From contig CM024758.1 in the NCBI GenBank assembly GCA_014218235.1, positions 103,081,698 to 103,145,697 of the forward strand: a stretch of DNA of 64,000 nucleotides, read 5' to 3'. Of this stretch, positions 35,401 through 46,085 are shown one piece after another. Both the position numbers and the translations under genes were made by a program. The notes under the pieces are model-generated. The model was given only the letters and a program-made list of their open reading frames with translations. It ran no database searches and was not told the DNA's origin. Every line of letters begins with the position of its first letter. Position 1 is the first letter of the stretch. The DNA comes from Colocasia esculenta (Eukaryota > Streptophyta > Magnoliopsida > Alismatales > Araceae).

Positions 35401-36393
35401 GCTACTACTAGCCAACCCTAGAAGAAGACTGTGCCATATATGTCCGTAGGTGTGTCAAATGCCAACTCTATGCTGATAAAATTCATGCTCCTTCATCTTC
35501 ACTTCATCCACTCTCCACACCTTGGCCATTCTCCATGTGGGCTTTTGATATTGTTGGCTCCCTTGGTGATCCTAATGCTCAAACCAAACAAAAATCATTC
35601 ATCCTCACAGCAACTGAGTATTACACCAAGTGGGCAGAAGCAGAAGCGTTCGCAGAAATCAAAGCATCCACAGTGTGCCGCTTTATCATGAAGAATATCA
35701 TTTCGCGGTTCGGAGTGCCAAGCAGCATCGTCATAGACAACGGGCCACAATTCATCTCACATGAACTCCAGGACCTCTGTAAGAAATACAACATCACTCT
35801 GCATCATTCATCTCCATATTACCCCCAAGGCAATGGCCAAGCTGAAGCAACTAATAAAACCCTTCTTAAAATTTTGAAGAAAACTTGTGAATCGCACAAA
35901 TTCGCCAATTGGCCGGAATAGCTAATAGAGGCTCTATGGGCCTATCGTACCTCTGTCCGTACTCCCACGGGGCAAACACCGTATGCTCTCACTTATGGGA
36001 TGGAGGTGGTAGTTCCATACGAGATCTTGATCCCTTCACTAAGAGTTCAACTTGATAAGGAACTTAATCTTGACGAACGTCGAGAGGCGTTGCTAGTCCA
36101 GTTTAGATGAAAGGCGACTCATGGCGGCCGATCATGTACTCTCATACCAAAGGCGAATCTCAAGGTCTTTTGAAAAGAAGGTAATTGAGCGAAAATTCCA
36201 AGAGGGTGATATGGTCTTGAAACACATTTTTATCAAACCTGGAGGTCCAAGGTCTAAATTGCAACCAAATTGGGAAGGTCCATACGTTGTGAAAGAGGTG
36301 TATCCAGGAAACACCTACTGCCTAGTTAACGCTGAGGGCGTAGAGTTGTCACATCCGTGGAATGGGTTGTACCTCAAAAGATTCTATCCCTAG
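32484..36393 (+). pseudogene. pol: Tat-type pol (element F): reverse transcriptase, two RNase H domains, integrase; many stops
   Basis: The reverse transcriptase spans roughly 33180-33840 (VRICIDFRDLNKACPKDDFP, FMDGYSSYNQIRLAPEDQEK, PFGLKN). Its YVDD at 33723-33734 comes right after a TAA (33717-33719). A frameshift near 33850 and a TAA at 34082 precede the first, gypsy-type RNase H (34160-34520). The second, archaeal-type RNase H follows at 34590-34960 (WSLHFDGALNSQGRGIGAVL, NIMADAFASPA), with a TAG at 34814. The dual RNase H is diagnostic of the Tat lineage. Integrase occupies 35139-35921: zinc-binding His/Cys pattern, catalytic Asp in MWAFDIVG, Asp in VIDNGPQF and Glu in GQAEATNKT. It has stops at 35397, 35408 and 35919. 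Its C-terminal SH3-like part is at 36121-36393. Clearly dead. Confidence 0.92.
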
Positions 36394-37194
36394 GTCTCTA
36401 GGTGTGAGGCCACAACACTTAGATTAGGGATAACCCCGTGTTAAGAGTCCGAAGTCCTTTCCTAAATCATCAAGGGTTGCCCTAAGTTAGGACCAACACA
36501 TGCACATGGCAAGCCCGGACGACTGCACTTAGTCGGTATCGTAGCTATAAAGGCCCTACTTTAGCGATGCGATGGTCATTCTCTCCTAAATCGGTCGAAG
36601 TGTAGGGGCAAGGGTTGTGAGGGCGAGGTTGTCGACCTTAGGCACACCCTGATGAGAGGAAGTCTCAAACAGGGACGGTCAAAATAACAAGGGCAAAGAA
36701 GCAAAAAAACAAAAGAAAGGATAGAAAAATATATGATAGAATATGGGCATGGCAAAGAGTGGCAAAGTCCCCGCGGGACGCTCATGAGCCTGGTCGTATG
36801 CATGCCCCAGACAGTGCAAACACATAAGAAAGACCACAAAGTCCCTACGCAACAGACCTAATCTTGGAAGGGTATGCTGCGGGAAGAAGCCAAATCCGAC
36901 GCCCTTAAACCTACATTAGACTTTCCTTAAATAGTCTTCTATTTCGTACTATAAGATCGGGTCATCTCTTAGGTATGGCCTAAGTGGCTGCACCATCAAC
37001 TAAGGGCAGCCGCCTATGGCATGTCACCCCTAAATGCACGTCCTATCTTAGTAAAGCCTTCGGTGAAAAGGGGAAGCGATCAAGACTCCTAAACCAGTGG
37101 TTTGAACTGGTCTATGTGTTGTGGCCCAAAAGGGCGAGTACCTTCCGTCTCGCGCGTTTTATTTTAGGAAGGGCTAACGTCGGCTTTAGGCGTC
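36394..37194 (+). other. Post-pol region of element F
   Basis: No coding frame that I trust. It lies between the integrase end and the tandem repeat and shows no recognisable motif. Confidence 0.5.
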
Positions 37195-37510
37195 TTTTAA
37201 AACTCCAAAAAAATCAAATATCTCAAAACTCCAAAAAAATCAAATATATCAAAACTCCAAAAAATCAAATATCTCAAAACTCCAAAAAAATCAAATATTT
37301 CAAAACTCTCAAAAAAATCAAATATTTCAAAACTCCAAAAAAATTAAATATTTCAAAACTCCAAAACAATCAAATATTTCAAAAAACTCCAATATCAAAT
37401 ATTTCAAAACTCCAAAAAATCAAATATTTCAAAACTCCAAAAAATCAAATATTTCAAACTCTAAAAAAAATCAAATATCTCAAAACTCCAAAAAAAAATG
37501 TTTTCAAAAT
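37195..37510 (+). repeat. Tandem repeat, unit about 26 bp (element F)
   Basis: About twelve imperfect copies of AAAACTCCAAAAAAATCAAA followed by TATYTC (Y = T or C). The frame at 36984-37589 reads through it as KNQISQNSKKIKY repeats and is an artefact of the tandem array. Confidence 0.92.
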
Positions 37511-37868
37511 CTCAAAGAACAATTTACTCATTCATTCATGCATGTCATTTACCTATTTATGTCTTTTCGCCTATTTTAATAAGGCTTAGCCCCTTGACCA
37601 TTTATCGAGATTGGTTACTTGTCATGCTTAAGGCAAGGGGCTAAGTCGAAGAACAGATCTAACTTCTATTCATGGTTACCCTAAGTGTGCAGGTCGCAGC
37701 AGAAGAAAGAGAGAGGCACTCATATCTCACTCGTCACTGTCACACTATCACATTCCATAGACAAAAGATTACATTCTATTCCATATCTACATCATCATCA
37801 TAACATGAACAAAAAAGGGGCAAAGTACAAGCCCTCAACCACTCACTTGTACCCTCAGGCGGGCGGTG
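37511..37868 (+). other. F sequence up to the element B insertion
   Basis: Noncoding on the plus strand. By position it should hold, on the minus strand, the last few codons and 3' flank of the PMD gene whose body lies at 49542-52253, because B separates the two parts. Confidence 0.45.
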
Positions 37869-38000
37869 TTGGATCTCTTATTTTGATGATACTCAAATAT
37901 GATTCATTAATATACTGAAGTCATGCTTATTATGCTTACATTTATATCTCACAATGTTTCTCTCATGTATAGCTCAAAGAAAAAGTCATATATGCTCAGT

Positions 38001-38182
38001 GGTGTCGACACAGTGCCCAGTGGTGTCGACACTAGTTCACTGTCCCAGAACCAGGATTTCAGCAAGTACCCAGTGGTGTCGACACAGTCCAGTTGTGTGT
38101 CGACACTAGTACACTGTCCCAGGAGCTTGTTTCTCAGTCAGGAACCTGTGTGTCGACACATAACAGTGTAGTGTCGACATAG
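38001..38182. promoter_or_regulatory. GTGTCGACAC palindrome array (element B U3)
   Basis: Six sites in about 180 bp: five perfect or near-perfect GTGTCGACAC and one GTGTCGACAT. They are interleaved with CAGTGCCCAGTGG and CACTGTCCCAG. They lie 120-300 bp upstream of the TATA box, the position expected of an upstream activating region; function inferred. The array is repeated in the 3' LTR at 48498-48680. Confidence 0.8.
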
Positions 38183-38299
38183 TTTGGATAATTCTCTAGA
38201 TCTAAAATTACCAAAGCACGTGGAGGATTTTGGAAAGGGCTTTTTGGGTGGGAATTCCTATGCTCCCAATTCCCAAGATATTTTGTGGACCCTTGGGGC

Positions 38300-38307
38300 T
38301 ATAAATA
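38300..38307 (+). promoter_or_regulatory. TATA box, element B 5' LTR
   Basis: TATAAATA lies within GGGGCTATAAATACCCC, an inverted repeat of four G and four C around the box. The same core occurs in the H LTRs. The 3' LTR copy is at 48796-48803. Confidence 0.85.
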
Positions 38308-39050
38308 CCCCTTTGCCACTTGGCTTTTGAAGAAGCATCCATCGGGACACACATCTGCTCTTCATGCTCCAGAGTATTCCAGCCGACCTCTGAAGAAAGC
38401 TTCATCCTGGTGAACTGCTTCCGGATCTGAAGGAACAAAAGCTTAGAGCATTTTGGATAATCCAACTGAAGGAGAATTTCGAGCCATCAGAGTCTTCTTC
38501 TAGGAGCTGAAGCAGAAGAGCTGGTCCCCATTACTCAAGCATAAACAGGGACATTCGAACCAGAAGCCTTCCGTCTGCTATTGATTGTTCAATCTGGTTC
38601 CTCACTCTTAAACTCATTCCATAATGTGTGTTTTGTGAAATTGGTGCAATCCTTATGCCCAATTTCGTGTGTGTGTGTGTGATTGGATCTGAGAGTTCTG
38701 TATCTCAGAGTGTGTGTGTGATCCTTGTGATCTTTTTGAACTGGCAAGATAAGCCACATTCGTGTGTGTGTGTGGATGGTGGATGTAGAATACACTGTTG
38801 TGTAATCCGAACCACCCTAAATCTCTCTGTTATTGTGGTTTGCTTATCTCTTGCGTTAGATGTTTGATAGGCTCGTCAGCATTTCACCATCTAACTGGTG
38901 TAATTTGTTCAGAAGTGACATTGATCTTTAGATTTCATAATGAATTCAAGTTCTCTAAGATCCTAATCGAAGTGAATCTTAAAATTCTAAGAAATCTATT
39001 CAACCCCCCTTCTAGATTTCTTCATAGCAGTTTTTCCGCAACATTTCATT

Positions 39051-39060
39051 TGGTATCAGA
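39051..39060 (+). other. Primer binding site of element B (mutated)
   Basis: TGGTATCAGA then TT instead of GC: ten of the usual twelve tRNA-Met-complementary bases. It starts 2 nt after the LTR. Confidence 0.8.
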
Positions 39061-39088
39061 TTGATCTAACGATCAAGAGTTTATTGCT

Positions 39089-41076
39089 ATGGAAAACACT
39101 AAGGGGTTTATTGCTGAGGGTCATTCAATTTCTAGGTCTCCTTTTTTCAATGGATCTGACTATGCTTATTGGAAAAACAGGATGCAAGTGTTCCTTAGAG
39201 CACAGAATTATGAGCTCTGGAAGATTGCCGACAAGGGACCTGATGAACTTCCTGAGGATGAAAGTCTATGGACCAAGGACCAGATCAACAAGTCCACACT
39301 CAGCTGGAGTGCCATGAACATGATGCAATGTGCCATCCATCCCAAGGAGTACTCCAGAGTCTCCTCATGTAAGTCTACTAAGGAGATGTGGGACAAGCTA
39401 CAGCTCATTTATGAGGGAACTTCTGAGGTAAGAGAGACCAAGGCAAGTATCTTAGTCTCAGAATATGAAATGTTCAGAATGAAAAGTGATGAGACTATTT
39501 CTGAGATGTTTGCTAGATTCATGCTTTTGGTTAATGGTCTTAGAGGTCTAGGAAAAGACTATTCTAATAGTGATCTTGTTAGGAAAGTTCTTAGATCACT
39601 TCCATCAGCCTGGCACACAAAAGCAACTGTAATTGAGGATTCAAAAAATCTATCAACCATGCAACTGGATGAGCTAATAGGTTCACTCATGACATATGAG
39701 ATAAATCTGAAAAGAAATGCATCTATGACTACATCTAAGAAACCTATTGCTTTAAAAGCTTCATCTAGTTCAAAAATTATTGCTGATCAATCTGATGAAT
39801 ATGATGAGTCTTCTGATGAAGAGAATGATGAAGAATTGGCCTTATTGACAAGGCAATTCAGAAAATTTCTGAGAAAGAAAGGGAAGGTAAATTTAAACCT
39901 TTTGTCAAAAAAGATGTTTCAAAGAAAAATGATTTCAATAAAAAATTGGAAACCAATAAAAAGACTGACATTATTTGCTATGAATGCAGGAAGTCAGGAC
40001 ACATGAGAGGAGAGTGTCCTGATCTGAAAAAGAAATTGAAAAATCAAATGTTCAAAAAGACAAGGGCAATGCTAGCCACATGGAGTGACGAGGATGAAGA
40101 AGATCAGGAAGAAAATGAATCAGAAGAAGAAGAAGTGACTTGTCTCATGGCAAGACATGAAGAAAATAATGAGGTAAGTTCTTCATTTGAAAATTTCTCA
40201 ACTGATGACTGGGAGGAAGCTTATGCTGTTTTATTTGAAAAATTGTGTGAACTAAAGTCTGAAAATAAAACATTGAGAATAAAAATTAACAGCATAGTGC
40301 AAAGTCCACAAGAATCTGAGCAAACAAAATTGCTGACTGATGAAATCAATAACCTGAAAAAGGAAAAAGAATGTGTGAATGAACAACTTGATGTAATCAA
40401 GGAGAGATGTCAGTCAATTGAAAAAGAAAAACAGATCTTAATGAATGAAAATAAAAAACTCATAAATGAAAAATAAGTGATGCAAGAGGAACTAAAAACT
40501 GTCCAAAAAGAACTAGATGACAAGAAAGAGATCTTGTCAAGACTTGTCAAGGGCAAGCAAAACCTAGATGCTATTTTAGGAGTTCGGATGAATCCTACCA
40601 AGCATGGTCTAGGTTATCAGTCTGAAAGTAATAAGAAAATTGGACAAACATTGATAACCTCATTTGTCCAAGGAAGCACTTCCTATGGTAATTCTGAAAA
40701 GAACTTCAAGGAAAAATCAGAAGCAAACTCAAAAACAAAAATTCAAAATCAGGTCAAAAATTTCAAAATGCAATTTAAACATGAAAAGGCTCAAGGTAAA
40801 GGTCAACAGAATTTAAAATCTAGTTTGAGACCAACTTCAAATCCAAAGAACAACAAAAACTCTTCAGTTGATTCCAAATCATACATCAATAAGAATAAGG
40901 GTTTCACACCACAAAGAATCATGATGTGCACTATATGCAAGAAATCTGGTCACACTGATGAAAAATGCAGATCAATAATGAATTCAGGGAAAATAAGGAA
41001 AATCTGGATTCGAAAGCATCTTGTTGTTGAGCAGAAACAACTGATGGGACCCAAAGCAATTTGGGTACCAAATTCT
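39089..41076 (+). pseudogene. gag: Sirevirus gag (element B), frameshift and stop
   Basis: ATG 39089 gives MENTKGFIAEGHSISRSPFF, then a DUF4219-like segment (SDYAYWKNRMQVFLRAQNYE) and a UBN2-type gag domain to about residue 210. A frame change near 39930 leads to the first knuckle, CYECRKSGHMRGEC (about 39975). An acidic stretch and a coiled coil follow, ended by TAA at 40474-40476. The same frame reopens at once and continues to a second knuckle, CTICKKSGHTDEKC (about 40927-40968), and to the AIWVPNS motif near 41060 that marks the gag/pol boundary. The protein is closest in this window to the gag of H, so B and H belong to one subfamily and A to another. Confidence 0.92.
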
Positions 41077-44000
41077 CTTTCTAAATTTGTTTTGCAGGAA
41101 TGTCTTACAGCCCACAAGAAAGATAAATGGTACCTTGACAGTGGCTGTTCAAGACATATGACTGGAGATAAGGAAAAATTTTCAACATTGATTGAAAAAG
41201 ATGGTGGACAAGTAATTTTTGGAGGTAAGAACAAAGGGCAAATCATTGGAACAGGAAGAATTGGTAAGAATCCTTCAAGCTCAATTGAGAATGTTTTACT
41301 TGTTGAAGGACTTGATCATAATCTCTTAAGCATAAGTCAACTGTGTGACAAAGGCCTTAAGGTAATTTTTAATTCTGAATCATGTGAAATTGTTGAAAAA
41401 TATTCTGGAAAAATAAAATTTCTTGGCCAAAGAATTAATAATGTTTACTTGGTTGATTTGAATGATCATCAACATGAAAATCTTTGTCTTATTTCCAACC
41501 AGCATGATCTATTCCAACTGTGGCATAGGAGGTTAGGTCATGCTAGTGAAGATGTTCTGAATAAGTTGCTAAGATATTCTCTTGTAAATGGTTTACCAAA
41601 AATGAAGAAAAAGAAAAATGCAATTGTATGTGCTTCATGTGCCCAAGGTAAACAAACCAGGAAATCATTCAAATCTGTTGCACCCTTAATCACTTCCAAA
41701 CCTTTTGAATTGTTGCATATGGACTTATTTGGTCCAACTAGGGCACTCAGTCTTAGTGGACATAGATTTGGATTTGTGATTGTGGATGACTTTTCTAGAT
41801 TCACATAGGTGTATTTTCTATCTCACAAGAGTGACACTTTAGAAAATTTCAAAGAATTTGTTGATAAAATTGAAAATGCAAAAACAAATAAAATCCACTC
41901 CATTCTTACTGATCATGGAGGAGAATTTGACAATAATTTGTTTTTTGATTTTTACAGGAATAAAGGAATTGATCACAAGTTTGCTTCTCCAAGACTCCTG
42001 AACAAAACGGAATTGTTGAACGAAAGAATAGGACTTTAGTGGAGATGGCAAGAACATTGTTGATTGAAAGTCAGCTTCCAAGAAAATTTTGGGCAGAAGC
42101 CGTCAACACTTCATGTTATGTCCTCAACAGAGTAATGGTAAGACAGTCCTTAAGAAAACTTCCTATGAACTTCTGAAAGGTAAGAAACCTCACATTGCAT
42201 ATTTTAGAGTCTTTGGATGTAAAGTTTTCATTCATAATAATGACAAACATGATCTTGATAAATTTGAAAAGAAAAGTAATGTAGGCATCTTTCTAGGATA
42301 TTCTGAAAATTTGAGGTCATATAGAGTGTTTAACAATGAATCAAACAGTGTGGAGGAAACTCCTCATGTCATATTTGATGAGAATATTGAAAAATCTACT
42401 GACCTTGATTTGTGCAGGAATCAAGAAGAAGATGTTGACATTCTTATAAAAGAAAAAGATCAATTTGTGGAGAATGAAGAGGTTGCTAAACCTGAAGCTG
42501 AGTCGACACCACAGGACATTGAGTCGACACCAGAGCAGGTAAGTGCAGCAACAAGAGGTAATTTCAAATATTTTAAAGACCATCCACTTGAGAATGTTGT
42601 TGGAAATGTTCATGACAGAGTCCATACAAGATCTCATTTCAGAAATGTCATTGAACAAGATCATATGGCTTTTATATCTCAAATAGAACCCAAAAACATT
42701 GAAGAAGCACTAAAAGATAATTCTTGGATAGAAGCAATGCATGATGAGTTGAATCAATTCAAAAGAAATAATGTTTGGAGTCTAGTTCCCAAAAATCCTG
42801 AAAACTCAATAATTGGAACTAGATGGGTGTTTAGGAATAAATTGAATGAAGAAGAAAAAATTGTCAGAAATAAAGCAAGACTGGTTGCTAAAGGATATAA
42901 TCAAGAACTTGGAGTTGATTTTGAGGAATCCTTTGCACCAGTAGCTAGATTAGAAGCAGTGAGAATTCTATTGGCATATGCATGTTCCAAAAACTTCAAA
43001 TTGTTTCAAATGGATGTGAAAACTAACTTTTTAAATGGTTATAAAAGAAAAAGTGTTTGTTGCTCAACCTCCTGGATTTGAGGATCATGATAAACCTAAC
43101 CATGTGTATAAACTGCATAAAGCTCTTTATGGTTTGAAACAGGCTCCAAGAGCATGGTATACAGATTGAGCAGTTTTCTAGTTGGTAAGAATTATTCCAG
43201 AGGTAAGGTGGATCAAACTCTTTTCACAAAATCAGTCCACAATAATATCATTGTAGTTCAGGTGTATGTGGATGATATTATTTTTGGATCCACTAATCCT
43301 TCACTGTGTGAAGAATTTTCAAATCACATGCACAGTGAATTTGAAATGAGTCTTATGGGAGAATTACAATTCTTTCTTGGTTCGCAGGTCAAACAACTTG
43401 AGGACGGGTTCTTTATAAATCAAGCCAAATATGTAAAAGAATTGCTCAAAAGATTTCACTTTGAACAAGCCAAACCAGCATCAACTCCCATGAGTACAAG
43501 CATCAAATTGGACAAAGATGAAAAAGGTAAATTGGTTGATGCAAAGCAATACAGAGGTATGATTGGATCTCTTTTATATCTTACTGCAAGTAGGCCAGAT
43601 ATTCAATTTAGTGTATGTCTTTGTGCTAGATTTCAGTCTAGTCCGAAGGAAAGTCACTTGCTTACAGTTAAGAGGATTTTTAGATATCTCTGTGGAACTT
43701 GTGATTTGGGTTTATGGTATCCAGTTGGATGTCATGCTAATTTGATTTCATATTCTGATGCTGATTATGCTGGATGTAAGATTGACGGAAAGAGTACTAG
43801 TGGTTATTGTCAATTCTTAGGAAATTGCATGATAACATGGGCTTCCAAAAAGCAACACTCAGTTGCACTATCTACTGCAGAAGCAGAATATGTTGTTGCA
43901 GGAAGTTGTGCAACTCAAGTGTTGTGGATTAAAAGTCAATTGCTTGACTACAACATTGATATTGGATGCTCATCTATTATGTGTGACAATACTAGTGCAA

Positions 44001-44205
44001 TCAATCTTTCCAAAAACTCAATTCAACACTCTAGAACAAAACACATTGAGATCAGGCATCATTTTCTAAGGGATGAAGTTGCAAACAAAAACATTGAATA
44101 TTCATTCCCACTGAAAAACAAATTGCAGATATTTTCACAAAATCATTGGCTGAAGACAGATTCACATCTCTGAGAAGAGAACTTGGAATATGCAACATGG
44201 AATAA
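41077..44205 (+). pseudogene. pol: Sirevirus pol (element B), multiple frameshifts
   Basis: Protease carries WYLDSGCSRHMTG with an intact D-S-G (41127-41165). GAG-pre-integrase has LWHRRLGHASEDVLNKL. The integrase core has HMDLFGPT, then TAG at 41806 (a Trp codon by comparison with A), then LTDHGGEF. The frame changes near 42000, where the QQNG region is altered, and again at 42040-42089. Reverse transcriptase has WVFRNKLNEEEKIVRNKARL, a frame change near 43040 and a stop at 43079-43081, then YVDD at 43265-43276. RNase H has YSDADYAGCKIDGKSTSGY, ALSTAEAEYVVAGS and CDNTSAINLSKNS, with a frame change near 44105 before the last residues, RRELGICNME, TAA at 44203. Nonfunctional as it stands. Confidence 0.93.
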
Positions 44206-44244
44206 GAACTGAAAACTTTTTGATTCTTTATGCTAAGATTATGA

Positions 44245-44332
44245 GGTATATCAAATAGTGATTAGTGGAAGGAGAGTTATGCTTGTTTGAAAGCTATCAT
44301 TATGTGTTGAGGAAAATCCTCCGCCAAGTACC
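44245..44332 (+). ncRNA. Putative structured RNA element, copy in B
   Basis: Similar to three copies in H (58824, 59096, 59539): TATATCAAAT, then GCTTGT, AAGCTATCATTATG and CTCCGCCAAGTA in the same order. Possible pairs are GGTA (44245) with TACC (44329) and a hairpin GAGG-AAAAT-CCTC extended by GTG/CGC. The middle hairpin is weak here. It sits 40 nt after the pol stop. Confidence 0.5.
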
Positions 44333-46085
44333 CATGATCTAAAATGTGTAAGAATCATTCAGTTTTTGAAATTATTTTAAAAAAAATTTGTTGTGATTGC
44401 TATTAATGTGCTTGAAACATGATTGGTCATGTATGCTGTTTGATGAAATTGAGTATGCATTGTTTGAATGCTGAATTACTGATGCACATATTGAGGGGAG
44501 CACCTCTGCTTGAGAAACAAAGGTAAGGTATGAGATTTCAGTTCAAAAGAATCAAGATTGTTCACAAACTCTTTTGAGAGCAGGTTGTTGAGACTGATCA
44601 AGAAAATGTTGAGGTGATGTGAGCCTTATGTGAAACTTCTATCAAGTTCATGTTCATTCTTGAAGCCATCAATTCCTCAATTTCTAATTCATCAAATTCA
44701 CTTGATCATCTTAATCACTCTTTCATTGAAGAAGGAATTCTTTACTTTTGATGAAAAATAGATGAGATCAATAACTCAGGGGGAGCTAAAGACTTCATTG
44801 CCATTTTCTCTCATCAAAACCAAAGTTAATTCAGTGTGTTGATGAATATCTAATACATGAAATGTTCATTACTTCTTCTGAAGAAAATAAGGATTGATTT
44901 CTTAATTTCTATAACATGTTCTTTCAGTCAACACTCTCTTTTACTTTGAACTCCTCAAGTAACTTGATTTCTTTAATGGACTTTTGCTCAATTGTGTATT
45001 GATCTTACACACTTCTTTCAAGACTGATAAAAGGTAAAGTTGTGTCAAAAGTCTTAATATTCATTTACAAGAAGATTTTGTGACAGAGCAATGGCATAAC
45101 ACTGAGAAACTGCACACCTTCACAAAAAGTGAAGTGTCATGTATGTCATGAGGTGCTGTGTTATCTCTGTTCTAAGGGGTAAAATCAAAATAAAAAGAAC
45201 CAATGTCAACTGAGTAACTAAAATATTGGCGTCTGATAAACGTATATTTCCATGTAAAAGGTTTTCATTCACCCCTTGAAACAGGATAATTAGTAAATCT
45301 TTAGTAGCCAGGGATTCTGGTGTGTAAAAAGCATGTATACTTGAGTGAAAAAGATTTACTATATTTGAATGCTCATTGCTTAAAAGTTAAAGAAAATTCA
45401 ATCAAAGAAAATGAACAACTTAAACCTGAAATCAAATCTTTTAAGAGTGTTTAATTTCAATATAAATTGACTTAATCCTAAAGAAATCACATTACTTTTG
45501 GTTAAGTAAAGTGTAAAAGATTGAGATTGACTGTGTAGAAGATTTTATATCACTTTAGAAATCATTCTAATCCTTCAGGATTTCTTAATGATCAATTTCA
45601 TGCTAGATATCTTTCAACCCAGTGAATAAATGATGGAATTATGATGAAAAATTGGAAATGATTTCTTTAACATGTTAAAAATCCCTGAATAATTGATTTC
45701 AGATATGACTCATCATATAGAAGGTTTCCCTTCTCATTCCTCTCAACAACTCTAAATCTTTGTCAAGTAAGGTCGACACACCTTTCTTGTGTGTCGACAC
45801 TAGTGTGTCTGTCAGGTCGACACACCCTTCTTATGTGTCGACACACCTGGGCTTGACCGGCGGCTCATGTTTAGGGTATTTGGACCGCGGGTACATTTTA
45901 TCCCCCATCTTGAGGGATTAAATCTCTTTTTCTATGCCCTAGGTCCCATGTCGACCCTACCATTTGTTTTTTCCACCCCACTTGAACTCTTCCCTCCTTC
46001 CAACTTCCAAGGAACCGATCCCCTGCTTTCCGTTTCTTCTTCTCCAACCTTCCATCCTTCTTCTCTTCTCATCCTTCCCTTCATC
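44333..46085 (+). other. Post-pol region of element B up to the env-like gene
   Basis: Noncoding, AT-rich. It contains a second motif shared with H (AACTGAGTAAC...GTCTGATAA, 45207-45262) and GTGTCGACAC palindromes at 45774-45846 just before the env-like gene, similar to those in U3 of the LTR. A promoter for the env-like gene is possible but inferred. Confidence 0.55.

Larger units (their letters stand above)
37869..39048 (+). repeat. Element B, 5' LTR (1180 bp)
   Basis: It runs TGTTGGATCTC...GCAACATTTCA. It contains six GTGTCGACAC-type palindromes (38001-38182), TATAAATA at 38300 inside a GGGG...CCCC frame, a leader hairpin (TCTGAGA-GTTCTGTA-TCTCAGA, 38688-38709), GT-rich tracts, and a C-rich tract (CAACCCCCCTTCTAGA) near the end. 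Confidence 0.95.

Noticed and set aside
36984..37589. 201-codon Lys/Ile/Ser-rich frame
   Set aside because: Reads through the 26-bp tandem repeat; repetitive composition only.
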